A stretch of 64,000 nt of DNA from Maratus speciosus (lineage: Eukaryota; Arthropoda; Arachnida; Araneae; Salticidae): NCBI GenBank assembly GCA_963932465.1, contig OZ010794.1, positions 215,091,748 through 215,155,747 of the forward strand, given 5' to 3'. Positions 11,946-24,166 of this stretch are shown here, in pieces. The notes under the pieces are model-generated. The model saw nothing but the letters and a program-made list of their open reading frames with translations, made no database searches and was not told where the DNA came from. The translations under genes were made by a program, and so were the position numbers. Position 1 is the stretch's first letter. Every line of letters starts with the position of its first letter.

Positions 11946-12220
11946 CAAAAATCATTATTACAGCGCTCCCTTCCAGGGTTACATATCCATTTTAAACTGG
12001 GATCTGGCGTCAATAGTCAAAAATATGCGTACGAAGTTTGGTTCAAATCGATGCCTAACTTTGTATGCTTTCCGGTGAATCAATAATGAAAATGGAACAA
12101 AAATCGCTATTACAGCGCTCCCTCCCGGCGGAATATCCCCAAATTTAACCTTGACATGCTGGTCATAGTCAAAAATACACAACTTCGTATATTTTCCGAT
12201 GATATAATGAGACATACATA
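11946..12220. repeat. Two-copy tandem repeat, ~152-bp period
   Basis: ATTACAGCGCTCCCT recurs about 152 bases apart (near 11957 and 12109). Each copy is followed at similar distance by ATAGTCAAAAATA and a CGTA..AGTT-type block. A GGACAGACAGATATT motif closes the array. No function is evident. Confidence 0.65.
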
Positions 12221-13312
12221 TATACGGACAGACAGATATTTTGTAAAAACATGCTTTTCGAGATCTCTGACATTTAAAACGTGTAAATCCGTCGAAAACT
12301 GGAAGTAGAACAAAAATTCGACTACAATACGTTCTTTTGTTATAGATAAAATAAAGTAAAAAAAGATAATGCTAAAGCAAATATTTTAATAGAGGAATTT
12401 TTTTTTAAAGGTAAAAAAAAATCCCTATTACAAAAGAAAAATTTTAAATTTTTTATGCAATTTTTGACGTTTTCTTTTTTAAATTTTTGCGGCGATTTTT
12501 CCATATGAGTAAAAGGAATCCGGCTTTATTTTTTTTAGCCCGCTATTGTCATTTTTTTTCAATAAAGTTTATTCGGAGTTTGTACAGAGATTTTCGCATT
12601 TTTCTCGAATTTTTTATGCGATTTTTAGAATTTTGAGATTTGTAAAAGGAACTCGGTTACCAACTTTTAGCGAAATATAATAAATTTTCTCCTCTGCAAA
12701 TTTCGAACTTTTTTCCCCCACTTCATGGCGATTTGTCTGCACTTGTGAAAGAAATCTGGTTTTAATCTTTTATTCTAATACAGTAAATACTGTCCTCTTT
12801 TTTTTTCTTTCATTAAAGTTTATTCTGAATTTCTCGCGATTCTCTTATGCAGTTCTTAGAGGTTTTCGCGTTCTGCAGGAATTTTTTGACGCTCGTAAAA
12901 GGAATTCGGTTTTGAAAGTGTAGCTTAGTATAGTAATTTTTGTCCTTTGCGATTTTAGTGTTTTTCTTTGCGATTTTCCAGAATAATAATCGCCAGTTAA
13001 CAAAATGCCCGGAATTTGAAGAATTCGGAATTTCGACTTCCGGATTTGAGACTCTTTACTGTATTGTTAAATTTGTATACGTGTTCTCCGAGAGTTATTA
13101 GAACACGTTGATATAGTGCATTCACTAGGGGTTTTTTTTTAAAAAAGGCTGTTAAAATAATATAAAAATTAAAATCATTCACAGAAAAAAATTCAACGCA
13201 AAACAGCATACAGAATACTATTGAAACGAGCGAAGCGATGCGAATCTGTCCGCCACGTGACGTAATGCGCGAGCAGTTAAGGAATCTTTACAGTTGGCGC
13301 ATCGCACGAATG
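12221..13312. other. AT-rich DNA with recurring GCGATTTT-type words, no gene seen
   Basis: Several degenerate repeats of 'gcgatttt', 'ttcgcgattttt' and 'aaaggaat(c/t)cggtttt' type occur between 12480 and 12990, suggesting a decayed short tandem structure. No coding signal. Confidence 0.5.
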
Positions 13313-14211
13313 CAGTGTTGCCAGATAGCCAAAAGTCAATTTCCCCAAATTTTCTGAAATTTTCCCCAAATCAGTGTTTTTTTCTACAGAAGTCCCCAAC
13401 TCAGTTTTTACTCAAAAAGGGAATTTTTAAATTTTCTATTTACCACTATAAAAAGTATTTAAGTAATTTAAGCTCAAATTTTTTCCCCACATCAAGCATT
13501 TGTTTGAAAAAAATCCCCATTTACAAAAAACAAACTTTTAAACTTTGCTGAATGCATATTCTGTAGCTACATTAAGAGAATGAATGATATATTTTGCAGT
13601 GAGAAGTTATTTTACTTTTGTTTTTAAAAGTATTGTCTAACAATATTGGACTATTGTTACATTTGCTCCATAGCTTGACAATCTCTTATCAGTTGGGATT
13701 TGAATGAATCCGAGATGGTACGCTGTTTTAATTTAAGTATTTTTGCTGTATTAATCGATGTGATTTTGTATATCATAAGAGAAAAATATCTAATTAATTT
13801 TTTTTAAAGTACGGCGAAAGAATTTTTCGTATAAGTCCTGAAGATTTAGTCACGTGCAGGTTTAAGCTGCTTAAGATTTTAGAGTCTGATGCATCTGTAA
13901 TACGTGTAAACTGTAATGTAGCAAACAACGAACACGACCACATCCAAGAGAATAATTATTGATATTTCCAATTTTTGGCTTATATTTTCGTTTTTCAAAT
14001 CAAAATTGAGTTCGAGACAGATCCAGTTTTTCAACAGGACTAAAAGAAATCTTTACGGAAAATAGTAAAAAAAAAAAAAATCCCCAAGTTTTTCCCCAAA
14101 TTTTTTTTTAGTCCCCAAAAATTTCCCCATGAACTACTTGTCCCCTAAAAATTCCCCTAGAAGTTCAAAATTCCCCAAAATGGGGACAAAATCCCCAATC
14201 TGGCAACACTG
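13313..14211. mobile_element. Long hAT-type non-autonomous element, family A copy 3
   Basis: The ends read CAGTGTTGCCAGATAGCC and CCCCAATCTGGCAACACTG. Flanks CACGAATG and CAGGAATG agree at 7 of 8 bases, so this ~0.9-kb unit is bounded by a decayed hAT-type duplication. Both subterminal regions are full of repeated TTCCCCAAATTTT / AAATTTTCCCCA words, perhaps transposase-binding clusters. No transposase motif is readable; the ~85-codon frame at its left end is probably chance. Confidence 0.8.
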
Positions 14212-14472
14212 CAGGAATGGTACACCCCGCGTAGACCTTTGCCATCATCCCTGTTATACAGTAGAATGCAATCAATATTCGGAATATGATCCTTGGAATA
14301 ATATAACTCAAATCTAGTATTACAATTTTTCTGGTGTAAATTAAAAATTTCTGAATAAAAAAACAGCTAGGTTTAGCAGCATTGTTTGCGGCCTATATAG
14401 TGTAAATTAGTGCTAGATGATTGCTGGATCGCGTTGTTTGCTGCCACTAAATGTACGCCTATGCACAAACAT

Positions 14473-14649
14473 CAGGGTTCGTAACCGTTCTGAAATTTCA
14501 GGACAAGGAAATTCTTCGTTACCAGTATTTTCTTATAGAAAATCTCTTCTGAAATAAGGCAAAAGTTTGCGCGTTTAACCTAGATTTATTTTTCTATGAA
14601 AAATACTGATAATATTTGTTTGAATATTTCCCTGAAGCGCACGACCCTT
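14473..14649. mobile_element. hAT-like MITE, family J copy 1
   Basis: The left end is CAGGGTTCGTAACCG and the right end is GCGCACGACCCTT, an imperfect inverted repeat. Flanks ACAAACAT and ACAAAACAT fit an 8-bp duplication with one inserted base. TACCAGTATTTTC and GAAAAATACTGATA form inner inverted arms, as in other J copies. Confidence 0.65.
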
Positions 14650-14691
14650 ACAAAACATACTACTAGATTACAATATTTTCTATACACTATA

Positions 14692-14884
14692 CAGCGTTGC
14701 CAGATTAGGGACATGTTTCCCCCAGATTGGGGATTTTCAACACTATTTTTTTAAATAGTATAATTCGCATTACTTTTCAGAATGTTTAATCTATTTTTAA
14801 ATAGGCCGAATATTTCTATTTAAAAAAAAAGTGGTGGCAATCAAATAATCTGAATTAAAAAAAGTCCCCAATCTGGCAACACTG
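14692..14884. mobile_element. hAT-type MITE, family A copy 4
   Basis: The ends are CAGCGTTGCCAGATTAGGG and CCCCAATCTGGCAACACTG. Flanks ACACTATA and GCACTATA match at 7 of 8 bases. The CCCC-containing arms link it to the 13313-14211 copy, so it may be an internal-deletion derivative of that subfamily. Confidence 0.85.
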
Positions 14885-15755
14885 GCACTATATGAAGTTA
14901 TGACTAAAATATTTAATTAATTGTTTCCTAAACCATGTATTCAAGCTTACAACACACTCCGGCGTGTAACGCGCACCTAAATTTGATACTATATTTATCT
15001 ATTTTTTTTATTTATTTGATGAATTACACATAACTGCAACATCACAAAAATAAAATAAAAACAAATAAAAAACTTTTATAAAATATGAAACATGAATAGA
15101 TAATTGAAGAGTCTAATACTTACATATCTTTTATTCTTGCCGAATTAACACCATTAGCCCAACCTTTAGATGTTTGCATAAATAATTAAAATAAAATTTA
15201 AGACGACATTAAAATATACGATTGTTAGAATGAGAACAAAAAAAAAAAAAAAACATTTATTAAAACAGGACAAATACTTCACACACCTACCGAAAATATC
15301 TGTAAGAGGATAGTAAAATCACTCCGAAAGTAATACGATATACTCCGAAAGCAAATTTGGTACTTATATTTCGTTAAGAGTTACATTTGATCGATTGATA
15401 AGGCCCATTAAGAGTAATGTTTTTCTTTAATAGGACTAATATCTTTCGTTATTATTTGCTTCGAGTTACAAAAGCTTATTACTTGTTTCATGTAATCGAT
15501 ACTGAAAAAAGATATTTCCAAGAAATCTTTTTTCATTTTTCGTATTACACGCAATATCAAAAGTAATATGTTTCTGACACGAGATTGTTAATAGTATTCT
15601 TGCTTTATATATGTATACGTATGTATAATTTAAAAAATAATATTTAACCAATATTTTTTGTTTTGAAGTTTAATACGATTATAGGGTTGCTGATTGGTTC
15701 AATGTACAGTTATCATGTGTTACGTATAATCTTATATATTCGGATGTTAAATTTA

Positions 15756-16154
15756 TTAACGCCTTCGGGACGGCGGCTCTTACACAAACTTTATTTGCCT
15801 AGCAGGACTTTTTTTAACATGTTCACTGCCACAAAAATTAAGAATTTCCAAAGTCGCTTGCCACCAGAAATCCTGAAAGGTAAATTTCGCTTTACTAATA
15901 CAGCGAAATTTCTGCTAATAAATAAGACAATTCTTTAATTTTAAAATAATTGTTAGAAAGTAATAAATTACCGAGTATACTCGTAGCATGTCAGTCAACA
16001 TGTTAAGGAAAATTAGCTTTACTTAGATAATAGTGAAAATGCTGTAATTAAAGAAAGCAAATATGACTTTTAGTTTTTACTGATACCAAAAAAGAAAATT
16101 ATGTATACACATTTTGACGGTGCATATATGCACCCTCGGTTTCAAATGCTTTAA
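15756..16154. mobile_element. TTAA element, family G, interrupted by family C
   Basis: The left end is TTAACGCCTTCGGGACGG and the right end finishes in CTCGGTTTCAAATGCTTTAA, with the perfect 16-bp dyad GGTGCATATATGCACC at 16119-16134. Subtracting the nested element (189 bp net) leaves about 210 bp, the superfamily size, which supports the outer boundaries even though the TIR is weak. Its right TTAA is also the left TTAA of the next element. Confidence 0.6.
15814..16006. mobile_element. TTAA element, family C copy 1
   Basis: TTAACATGTTCACTGCC at the left matches the inverted right end GTCAGTCAACATGTTAA. The dyad CGAGTATACTCG sits at 15973-15984, inside the right end. A second copy is at 56327-56825. 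Confidence 0.85.
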
Positions 16155-16356
16155 CCCCTTCGGGACATGTGTCTTTTACTGAATTTTTAATCTTATATCG
16201 CCGGTTTTTCAAAACAGAATTTTTTGCCTAATTGAATCGGGAAAATGTTCGGATAATAAGGCAAAATACACAATGAAAGTATACTGGTGAGAATAATCAC
16301 AGAATCTGAGCATCTTACGTAGTTCTTATACCGGTCGTTCGTCCCCAAGGGATTAA
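16151..16356. mobile_element. TTAA element, family D copy 1
   Basis: Ends are TTAACCCCTTCGGGACATG and CGTCCCCAAGGGATTAA. The family dyad is eroded here. Compared with 26466-26673, most of the length can be followed. It abuts family G with a shared TTAA. Confidence 0.8.
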
Positions 16357-16828
16357 GAGGAATATAAATGATTCAAAATTAAAGATTTATCATTCGAATA
16401 ACCCTTCTGACATCTGTCCAATATTGAAGAAATACATTATTTACTTTAAATATTTCTCTTTGTCAGTAATTGCTTTTTATACTTTATTCAGACGTAAAGC
16501 AATGTGAACTCCGTGTTATCGATAAAGAAGTATCAGAACTTCTTTACTATATGTTTACATTAAGATGGTTCTAAAGAGAAGCCATTTGTATGTTTGTTTC
16601 AGATAAAATTTTAACTCTTCGATATTAAGAGTATTGTGATGATATTTGTTGAAATTACTACGCCTTTATCTTAGATGACATACATCTTTAATAAGCACAA
16701 TTACCCACATAATAATAACAACATAAACTTTAAAGTTTAAAATTGGACTTCTCTGGTTACAGTTAAAGATCATTGCCATAGTTAAAATTTAATTTTACCT
16801 ACTTTTTCAAAAATGTTCTTTTAGTTCT

Positions 16829-17036
16829 TTAACCCTAGATCTACCGGGAATTTTATTCAAGTTTTAATAAAACGTTCTACACCAGAATTTTTATTTAAAA
16901 CTATTTAACTTATTTATTTACCTTATTTTTGTCTGGTTTATATGCTTAGTTTATTTTAAAGAAATTTCTGGTTTGAATGAATATTTTGTATGTACCTGTC
17001 GGGTCCAATGGACCCGTCTGGTAGACGGAGGGTTAA
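16829..17036. mobile_element. TTAA element, family F copy 1 (piggyBac-derived MITE)
   Basis: The left end is TTAACCCTAGATCTACCGGG. The dyad GGGTCCAATGGACCC is at 17001-17015, followed by CGTCTGGTAGACGGAGGGTTAA. The final 37 bases match the right end of the piggyBac at 44796-47356 with one difference, so that transposase lineage very probably moved it. 208 bp, no frame. Confidence 0.92.
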
Positions 17037-17578
17037 GAGATCAAGTATGTTTAGACATACAAATGGTTTATCTGCCACTCATACTGGAAGAAGTACATTT
17101 TCTTCGTAGAAATGTTACAATATTTCTTATCATCAACGTAAGCTGAATTTTTTATTTCTGTTTTCTTTCAATTTGAATTTTCATCTTACTTGGTTAGTGT
17201 TCAGTCTATATTCCTCATCCAAGATTCATCTGATAATGTGATCATGAAGCCGATATTGTGTTACTATACGGGATGTTTCATAAAAGAAAGGCAAAACTTT
17301 AACACTTTGAGCTCTGATGGGTGAATTTTTTCCATTTAATTTTAATCTCCCAATGTCACATTGGCACCGGAATATCCCACAAATTTTATTTGAAAATAGA
17401 TTAATGCTTTTTTTCGTGTATATTATCGTAAAAGTTGGCAGTTATGCTGATATGCATTTTATCTGCGCAACTACAAAAGGAAACTGCTCAGAGAATCAAC
17501 GATTGTACGGAGAGGGGTTTCGCACATTTTGTCACATATTCGTTCTTTGCTTGATTTTGCCTCCCATAACAACATATC

Positions 17579-17660
17579 CAGTGTTTCCAGTGGGATATTA
17601 TTCTTAAATTCAGATTTCTTGATTAGCACTATTTTTTGAAATTATAAAATTATCCCTAAG
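17579..17660. mobile_element. hAT-type MITE, family A fragment (left end)
   Basis: CAGTGTTTCCAGTGGGATA is followed by TTCAGATTTCTTGATTAGCA, the left arm of family A. The right end is absent. A C run follows near 17692-17705. Confidence 0.6.
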
Positions 17661-18127
17661 TGTAATGTGACGCAACTTCTCCTATTTAAGAACCCCCCCC
17701 CCCCCATGTTAATGAATTTATTATTTTACAATATCCTTTCTCTGCTAAAATTCACGTGTAAATATAGTTTTTATGAAGTAATTTTCAATAAGTTACTGCT
17801 TTTTATACGTAATTATTTAATTATAATTTGAAAGTTTTTTTTCTGTTTATAATAGTCACGTGTAAATAAATTTTTAATTTGAAGCAAACATTATTGTTTG
17901 CGCTGTTTATACATTTGGCAACAAGTTAAATTAGTACAATTTTCTAAAATAAGTAAAAAATATCTTTCGAAATACTGAAAATTTGAATTTAAAATAGAAA
18001 TAAAAGCTCAAAAAATGAGTCAAAATTAAAAAATAAATGCATTCTGCACACCGAGAAATTATAGCGTATAAAATGATCTAAAAATGATTAAATTCCGATG
18101 TATAGCTTTTGCTCCGATAAAACTTTT

Positions 18128-18337
18128 TTAACCCCTTGAGGGGCAAGCAATTACGTTTGTGAAATGCTGAATTCCCACCGGAATCTTTGAAATATTCTGT
18201 TTCAAAATAAATAAAGCAATTTTACGGCTTTTTTCCACCAAAGTTAGAAAAGTAAAATTTAATAAAATTTTTCTGGTGTAAAACTTCATTAATCGTAGTT
18301 GGTATATAATATATACCGGTGCCCCTCAAGGGGTTAA
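18128..18337. mobile_element. TTAA element, family B copy 2
   Basis: Ends TTAACCCCTTGAGGGGC / GCCCCTCAAGGGGTTAA are a perfect 17-bp inverted repeat. The near-terminal dyad is GGTATATAATATATACC (18301-18317), a variant of the GGTGGGATA stem of other B copies at the same place. 210 bp, well preserved. Confidence 0.93.
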
Positions 18338-18912
18338 TGGAACGACTTTGTCCAACTTTAACATTATATATTTCTTAAAATAGTTCTTCGATTTGAAAAC
18401 TGTCTGCATCAGCGTGTTTATCAAACATTTCTCTGTAATACCGCCGATTTTCATACTTTTGTATGCAATATTTTTTTAAATATTAACGGAGAAACACCTC
18501 CGGTCACAAAAAATTCAAAACCGGCAGTGGCGGTGACAGCGTAAGTCACTTTTTTTTTTTTTTTTTTTTAAGAATACAGAGATTCATGTAATTCCTGAAG
18601 TCGATATCTTTTATTGTGCGTTTGTGTTTTTTTTTTTTTTTTTTTGGTTACTGTTTTTTATATGCGAATACTTTCACTTTTGGAATCAATTAGAAGAGGT
18701 TGTGAAAATGAAAATTTGCTTATATAAATAATCTGTAAGCAAAATCGAAAGCGTAGGAGCACACAATACAAGAAATCGACTTTGAGTATCAAAAAAAAAA
18801 AAAAAAGTCCTTTAAAAATGTTAAATACGAGCGAGAAATTTTATAACAACTTTCCCATAGGATTAACACTTCTGTCCGAGTTTCTATGCGTAACTACTGT
18901 TGGCTCTTAACC

Positions 18913-19104
18913 CAGTGTTGCCAGTGGGCTACTTGTTTTAAACTCAGATTTCTTGATTGCTACCACTTAATCGAAACGGTAAAATTCCCTTTCTTTTCGC
19001 CTTAATTAATATGTCATTAAACAAGGCGCATTTTATAACTTTAAAAAAGTGGTGCCAATCAAGAATTTGAATTTAAAAAAAAAGTAGCCCGTCTTGCAAC
19101 ACTG
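18913..19104. mobile_element. hAT-type MITE, family A copy 5
   Basis: Starts CAGTGTTGCCAGTGGGCTAC and ends TTGCAACACTG. TCTTAACC flanks both sides exactly (18905-18912 and 19105-19112). The target duplication contains the first bases (TTAACC) of the family I element that follows, so this MITE landed on the edge of an existing TTAA element. Confidence 0.92.
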
Positions 19105-19106
19105 TC

Positions 19107-19324
19107 TTAACCCATTAATGCCGAGTTTCTTTTACGCATTTTAATTACCTATGTACCAGTTGACACCAGTTTTCCCATATTGTAATTTTAGCTTATTAAA
19201 TCTCTCAAAGTTTGAGATTAAGCAATATGAACATTTCCTTACTAAAATACTGCTTTACATGTTTAAAATTTTTTCGTATTACCTAAGTGGCAGATTTTCG
19301 TACCAACCAGCGTTAATGGGTTAA
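19107..19324. mobile_element. TTAA element, family I
   Basis: TTAACCCATTAATGCCG and GCGTTAATGGGTTAA form an inverted repeat with TTAA on both sides. No clear subterminal dyad remains. The interior has a GACACCAG block. Confidence 0.8.
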
Positions 19325-22300
19325 TATCAGTGGTGGGATTTAAATAATTTAACAACCGGATCGCTGAATGAATGATTTTTGACGTATAAACATGAAAGAA
19401 AAATGAGGCGTCACACATAGATTATGAAACACTCTCCAATATTATAAGAACATAGTTTAAAAACTTTGATCTTTTGGTATAGTGAAAAAAAAAATCTGCA
19501 ACATGTTTGCCCACAATAGAAAGAAATTATTTAATAAATATTTGGCATTCATGAAACCCTGATCAAGATTTCTATCATAAAATGCATCAAAACGGTATAA
19601 TGCAATAAGGATAACACAAAAACAGCAGAAATTTATGTTTAAGAATTAACTCATGTCTATGATCTAAAGCTGCAAACAGTAAGGTATTAAAAACACTAAC
19701 TGTAGGAAGAGCTCGAGATATGGCTCAAATCTCTAATCTTAGGAGAATACTAACTTACTGAATATCAAGCATTCCTATTTACATACTTTCTTTGGTGATA
19801 CATGCTTGTAACTTCATGAAAGTTAATCTAAATAAATCAGCTCCGGTGAGTTGCAAATGCTTGATTTCTGGATTTCTTTGAATGCGTGTTTTATGCTAGG
19901 TTTTGTCAACAAAGTCTTAAATTGAACCGAGGTATTCGTCAATGTCATCCTCTATACTCAATCCCAAATGACTCTAAAGTTATTTTTGTAATAACAATAA
20001 CGCAAACGTTAATAAGATATATCAGGGTTCGTACGCATCAGGGGATTCAGGGGATTATAGGGGTTTTAGTACCGGAAATTTTTTAAAGTACTGGTCGCTA
20101 TATCTGGAGATAGAAATTTTTTTCATTAAGTAAGCTAAATGTTACTTTACAAAAAATCTGGTAATTGGTCTTCGAAGCGTACGAACCCTGTATATTCTGG
20201 AAATTTTGTGTCAGTAATAAAATTTAGCTCAGTTTAAAAAAACATGCAACATCTTTTTAAAGCCTTTCATACAATAATTGTCCGTGGATAACAATTGCCG
20301 ATGAAATTCATCAGCAGTATACATTTTCAAATTGAAACCAGTAAAAATAAATTTCATTTTTTATGTTAAATTTTCTAGAAATAAAATTTTCTAAATTTTC
20401 TAGAATTTAAAAGAAAAAAAATATATTTTGCAAATGAAACATTATTTTATTAAATGAAAGAAACCAGAACATGTCACAGTGTTACGTTTAGAAAACGCTG
20501 TTGTGAAAATAAACATTTAAACAAAGTAAATTAACGCAAATACGAAATTAATTTAACAACCGGTTCGCCAAATTCAATACAAATTAACAACCGGTTCTAC
20601 CGAACCGGTGCGAACCGGCTGAATCACACCACTGGTTAATACTGAATATATATAAATTACTTATAAAACGTATCACGCTTTTAATAAAACAGATGTACAC
20701 CAGAAAAAGTTAAAACTTCCGAATAAATATTATTATAATATTTTCAGTGCATTGATAGTGAAAATAACATTGCAAAAATATTAAAGTCAACGAATACCTC
20801 TTAATAACAGTTGTTTCGTGGCACGTTCAAAGAAAAATAAATAGAAAATGAAGATAAAACAGAAAAGCGGAGACGGGTGTTTACTTGTCTCATTTTTTAT
20901 TATCTATTATAATACCGAAATTCGGAATAGTATTTGTTGCTATTTAATGACTGACAGTTTCTTTTGGAATTTCCGGTATTAACTCCTATTTTCTAAATAA
21001 AAATATTAGGCCAAAGTGGCAACCCCCCACCTCCCCTATGAAGAGTAATTGAAAAAATGTCGTAGAGAATTACGAAGATAACTATTGGAATGCGAAATTT
21101 GTTCTCTTTCAGCTTATGTTAAATATGTAAGTTTAGGGAGTCGCTTCTATATTGAAATAACAGCAAACTTTGAAATTTTCAAAAGTATCACCTCATAAAA
21201 CAACCAATATTTCAACGAGAAATTTCAGATATGCATTAAAAAAAAACATGACAAAGGGAAGAGATATGTGTACAGTGCTAAGAATCTCAAAGAATAATTC
21301 TCGAAAGAAATGGGTTAATGTTTCATTTAATTCTGAGAATGCATAAATTATTTTTTAGTTATGTTTATAAAAAAAAATTCTAATACAGTGGTACCAGAAA
21401 ATGTAAAACGATTAATAGAAATAAAGCTAACTAGAAAACAGGAATACTGCCTTTGCAGAATTTAGTGTCTCCCTCGATGAAAAAAAAAATATCTGTAATT
21501 ATAAATAGTACAAAACATATTTAAAAAACTGGCTGTCCACAATGATTCATAGGCCTTCATTTGTTTGTAACATTAACATTATATACTTAAAATTAAATAT
21601 AGTTTATAATAAATGTCTGTTTTAACAGATATGTTTTTACCATGTTTTAACAGAAATCATTAATTTATATTTTTTTCAAAATAGCACGTATTTTAATTTC
21701 ATTTTCTTTCGGTTGTTATGAAATTATGGCAACAAAAATATATAATTAATATTTTACAACTATCTTTTCTTTACTTTCTACAGAAATGAAGTACTTCCGT
21801 TGCCAATATTAATGCCAATATCCCGTTGCCAAATGACTCCAAAAACTACAAAAAAATTAATATTTCAAAAATAAATGGAGATACAGTTTTCAAACAAATT
21901 GCATTTAAAAGTACTTTTTTTCCAATATGAAGGTATAAAAAGTGAAAATGTGCAATGCTTAGAAGTTTAAAAAATTGCTATGGAGTATTTAATCGTACTG
22001 CTTTGTTTCTACGGCTGTCTTCTCTATGGTAACGTTATTTTTTTTTGATACAACACAAAATAAGCTGGGAGAAAGAAATAGCATACCGTACCGGGGGATA
22101 ATAAGATACGTAGCTTCAGAATGTCCGTTCAATGTTATAACTAAAATTCTCTCTGTAAAAGATGCTTCCTAGTATAGGCCTTATATTGATAAATGAAAAA
22201 TTATAAATATACCAGGTTTCAACCCTGCCTGTTCGAACGTTTATTAAACAAATCCCGCCAGTATTCAGGCTTGCCACTTGGAACTTTTTTAATTACGAAA

Positions 22301-22922
22301 GTTTACCTTCATACGAGAATTTCCCTATAATATTCTTTTCTTCAATTAATGATTGACATTTTGTGATTGCGTGGAGTAGACATTCTTTTTTCAGAATTTC
22401 CGATATGAATTGGAAGTTTTTGAATTAAAAATATGCTAAACTTCCTATTCTGATAGTAATTGTTGCTCTCTATAATCGAAGACATTTCGTTATTACGCAA
22501 ATTCAAAAATCTTCTTTTAGAATTGCAGTGTGATCTCGGAATTTCTTGAAAAATGAGGTACCTAATGACAACACTGAAAACACAGCACAATTTTAATTAC
22601 AAATCTTACGTAGCGACGAACAAAAACAGCTATTCGAATAAGAAATATCGTCATTTTCAGCTTATGGTAGCTATGCATGCTTAGGGCACGCGTCCATGTT
22701 GAAATTCTAACAAATAATGAAATTCAGTACTGTCACCCACATTTTTCATTATACTTAAAATCACTGGTAATTTCATCATTGGGATATCAAACGGAAAGGC
22801 ACTCGATGAACTAAAGAGTGTGTTCACTTAAAGGTTGCTATATCTACAGGTTGCTCCATTTCACCCCTTTACCAATAGGGAGAGAGTCGCTGCTTGACGT
22901 CACTCTGCGTGCTTCGAGGCTT
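19325..22922. other. AT-rich DNA without genes
   Basis: Apart from the family J element at 20033-20190, I see no protein motif or RNA gene. Two GAACCGGT-rich stretches lie near 20545-20630 and 19355. No frame exceeds 82 codons. Confidence 0.55.
20033..20190. mobile_element. hAT-like MITE, family J copy 2
   Basis: CAGGGTTCGTACGC at the left is exactly inverted as GCGTACGAACCCTG at the right. Flanking TATAT occurs on both sides, so only 5 bp of duplication can be read. A short direct repeat of AGGGGATT-type words near 20039-20065 is a local expansion. Confidence 0.8.
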
Positions 22923-23096
22923 ACGAGAAAGACATGCTACCGCGGTGGGTCCGATTCTTCTTTTTTTACAGACCGCTGGAGTCACGTGATGCTCTTTTCG
23001 CACACCTTCATTGGTGTATTCGAGCATCACGTGACTCCAGCGGTCTGTAAAAAAAAACGAAGAATCGGACCCACCACAGTAGCCTGTCTTTCTCGT
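22923..23096. repeat. 174-bp long hairpin
   Basis: Left arm ACGAGAAAGACATGCTAC...GGAGTCACGTGATGCTC is the near-perfect inverted complement of GAGCATCACGTGACTCC...GTCTTTCTCGT, about 72 bp per arm around a ~28-bp loop. Weaker pairing continues outside the arms (CGAGGC/GCCTCG). It is GC-richer than its surroundings. It may be a foldback MITE; no target duplication could be fixed. Confidence 0.88.
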
Positions 23097-23131
23097 TAGC
23101 CTCGGCGTGCTTGCACCGCCCCCTGAATAAG

Positions 23132-23375
23132 AGGCCTGAGCGCTGAAACAAAAATAGCGGCTGCCGAAGGTGGATTTTTTTAGCGTGTGTACGGTCCCTT
23201 AAATATCCGTACCATTAATTCTTTAAAGTTTTCTCCGCTTTCTTCTTATCAGATTATACGAGTCAGTGAAATATTTTATAAAATACTGGTGTCTATATTT
23301 TGGGGACCGTTCCTACCGTGAAAAAAAAAAAATTCGCTTTCGGCAGCCGTCATTTTTTTGTCAGCGCTCAGGCCT
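23132..23375. mobile_element. MITE with ~50-bp terminal inverted repeats
   Basis: AGGCCTGAGCGCTGA at the left is inverted as TCAGCGCTCAGGCCT at the right. The match continues for about 50 bp through GCGGCTGCCGAA / TTCGGCAGCC. The target duplication is unclear, so the superfamily is not assigned. Confidence 0.8.
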
Positions 23376-23494
23376 AGCATTCAGGAGGTAGTGGTACTTG
23401 GATCAGTTTCCCAGTTCACTTTGCATTAGAACCGCACTATTTTTAACTAAAAAATATCAGTAGAAATTTTTGGGTGAAAAGAAAGTCTTGCGAT

Positions 23495-23677
23495 AAGTGT
23501 TGCCAGATGGGCTACTTTTTTATAATTCAGATTCTGGATTGGTAGCACTTTTTTGAATTGATAAAATTCGCCTTATTTAATGACAGATTAATTAAAGTGA
23601 AAAGAAAGGTAATTTTACCGTTTGAAAGAAGTGGTGGCAATCAAGAAATCAGAATTTAAAAAAAAGTAGCCCACTGG
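23495..23677. mobile_element. hAT-type MITE, family A copy 6 (right end lost)
   Basis: AAGTGTTGCCAGATGGGCTAC opens it and AAAAAGTAGCCCACTGG closes it; the last GCAACACTG is missing. The interior contains CCTTATTTAATGACAG (23571-23586), identical to the same block in family H at 50476-50491. Confidence 0.82.
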
Positions 23678-24166
23678 ATTAAAATATATTCTTTATTCAT
23701 AGGACAAGCCTCAGATCTAAAATTTAAACTATTATCCCTTTTTAGCTCTTCGAAATTTAATTGTTACATTTGCTGTCTTTTTCAATACTTTCGTTTACGA
23801 TTCAATATGAAAAAGTTTTTTTTTAGTGTAAAATACTTTATAATCAAAATCTACAAAAGCAGCAAATTTAATGGTTACAAGACTGCAGATAATATTTTGT
23901 TAATAATTTTCAATATAGTACATTTATAATATTCGTTTGGTATTCAGTTTGAAATCAAAGTAATTGTAACATTATCATAATTTTGACATGTTTTTGATAA
24001 AAACTCATAAAAAAGGATAAAAAAATAATAACTTATGTTTCAATTTCATAGTAAGATTACACAAGATTGAGTTTTTGAGGCTGTTTCTTTTAAATCAGAT
24101 CCAGTTTCTGATTATCACCAGGGCAAATTTCCCAGCAGTAAATTTGAATAGAAAATTTCGTCTTAT

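Noticed and set aside
13294..13551. 85-codon frame at the left end of the long family A element
   Set aside because: Composed of CCCC/AAATTT repeat words and overlaps the TIR; no transposase motif.
22818..23099. 93-codon frame
   Set aside because: Covers both arms of the 174-bp hairpin; composition reflects the foldback.
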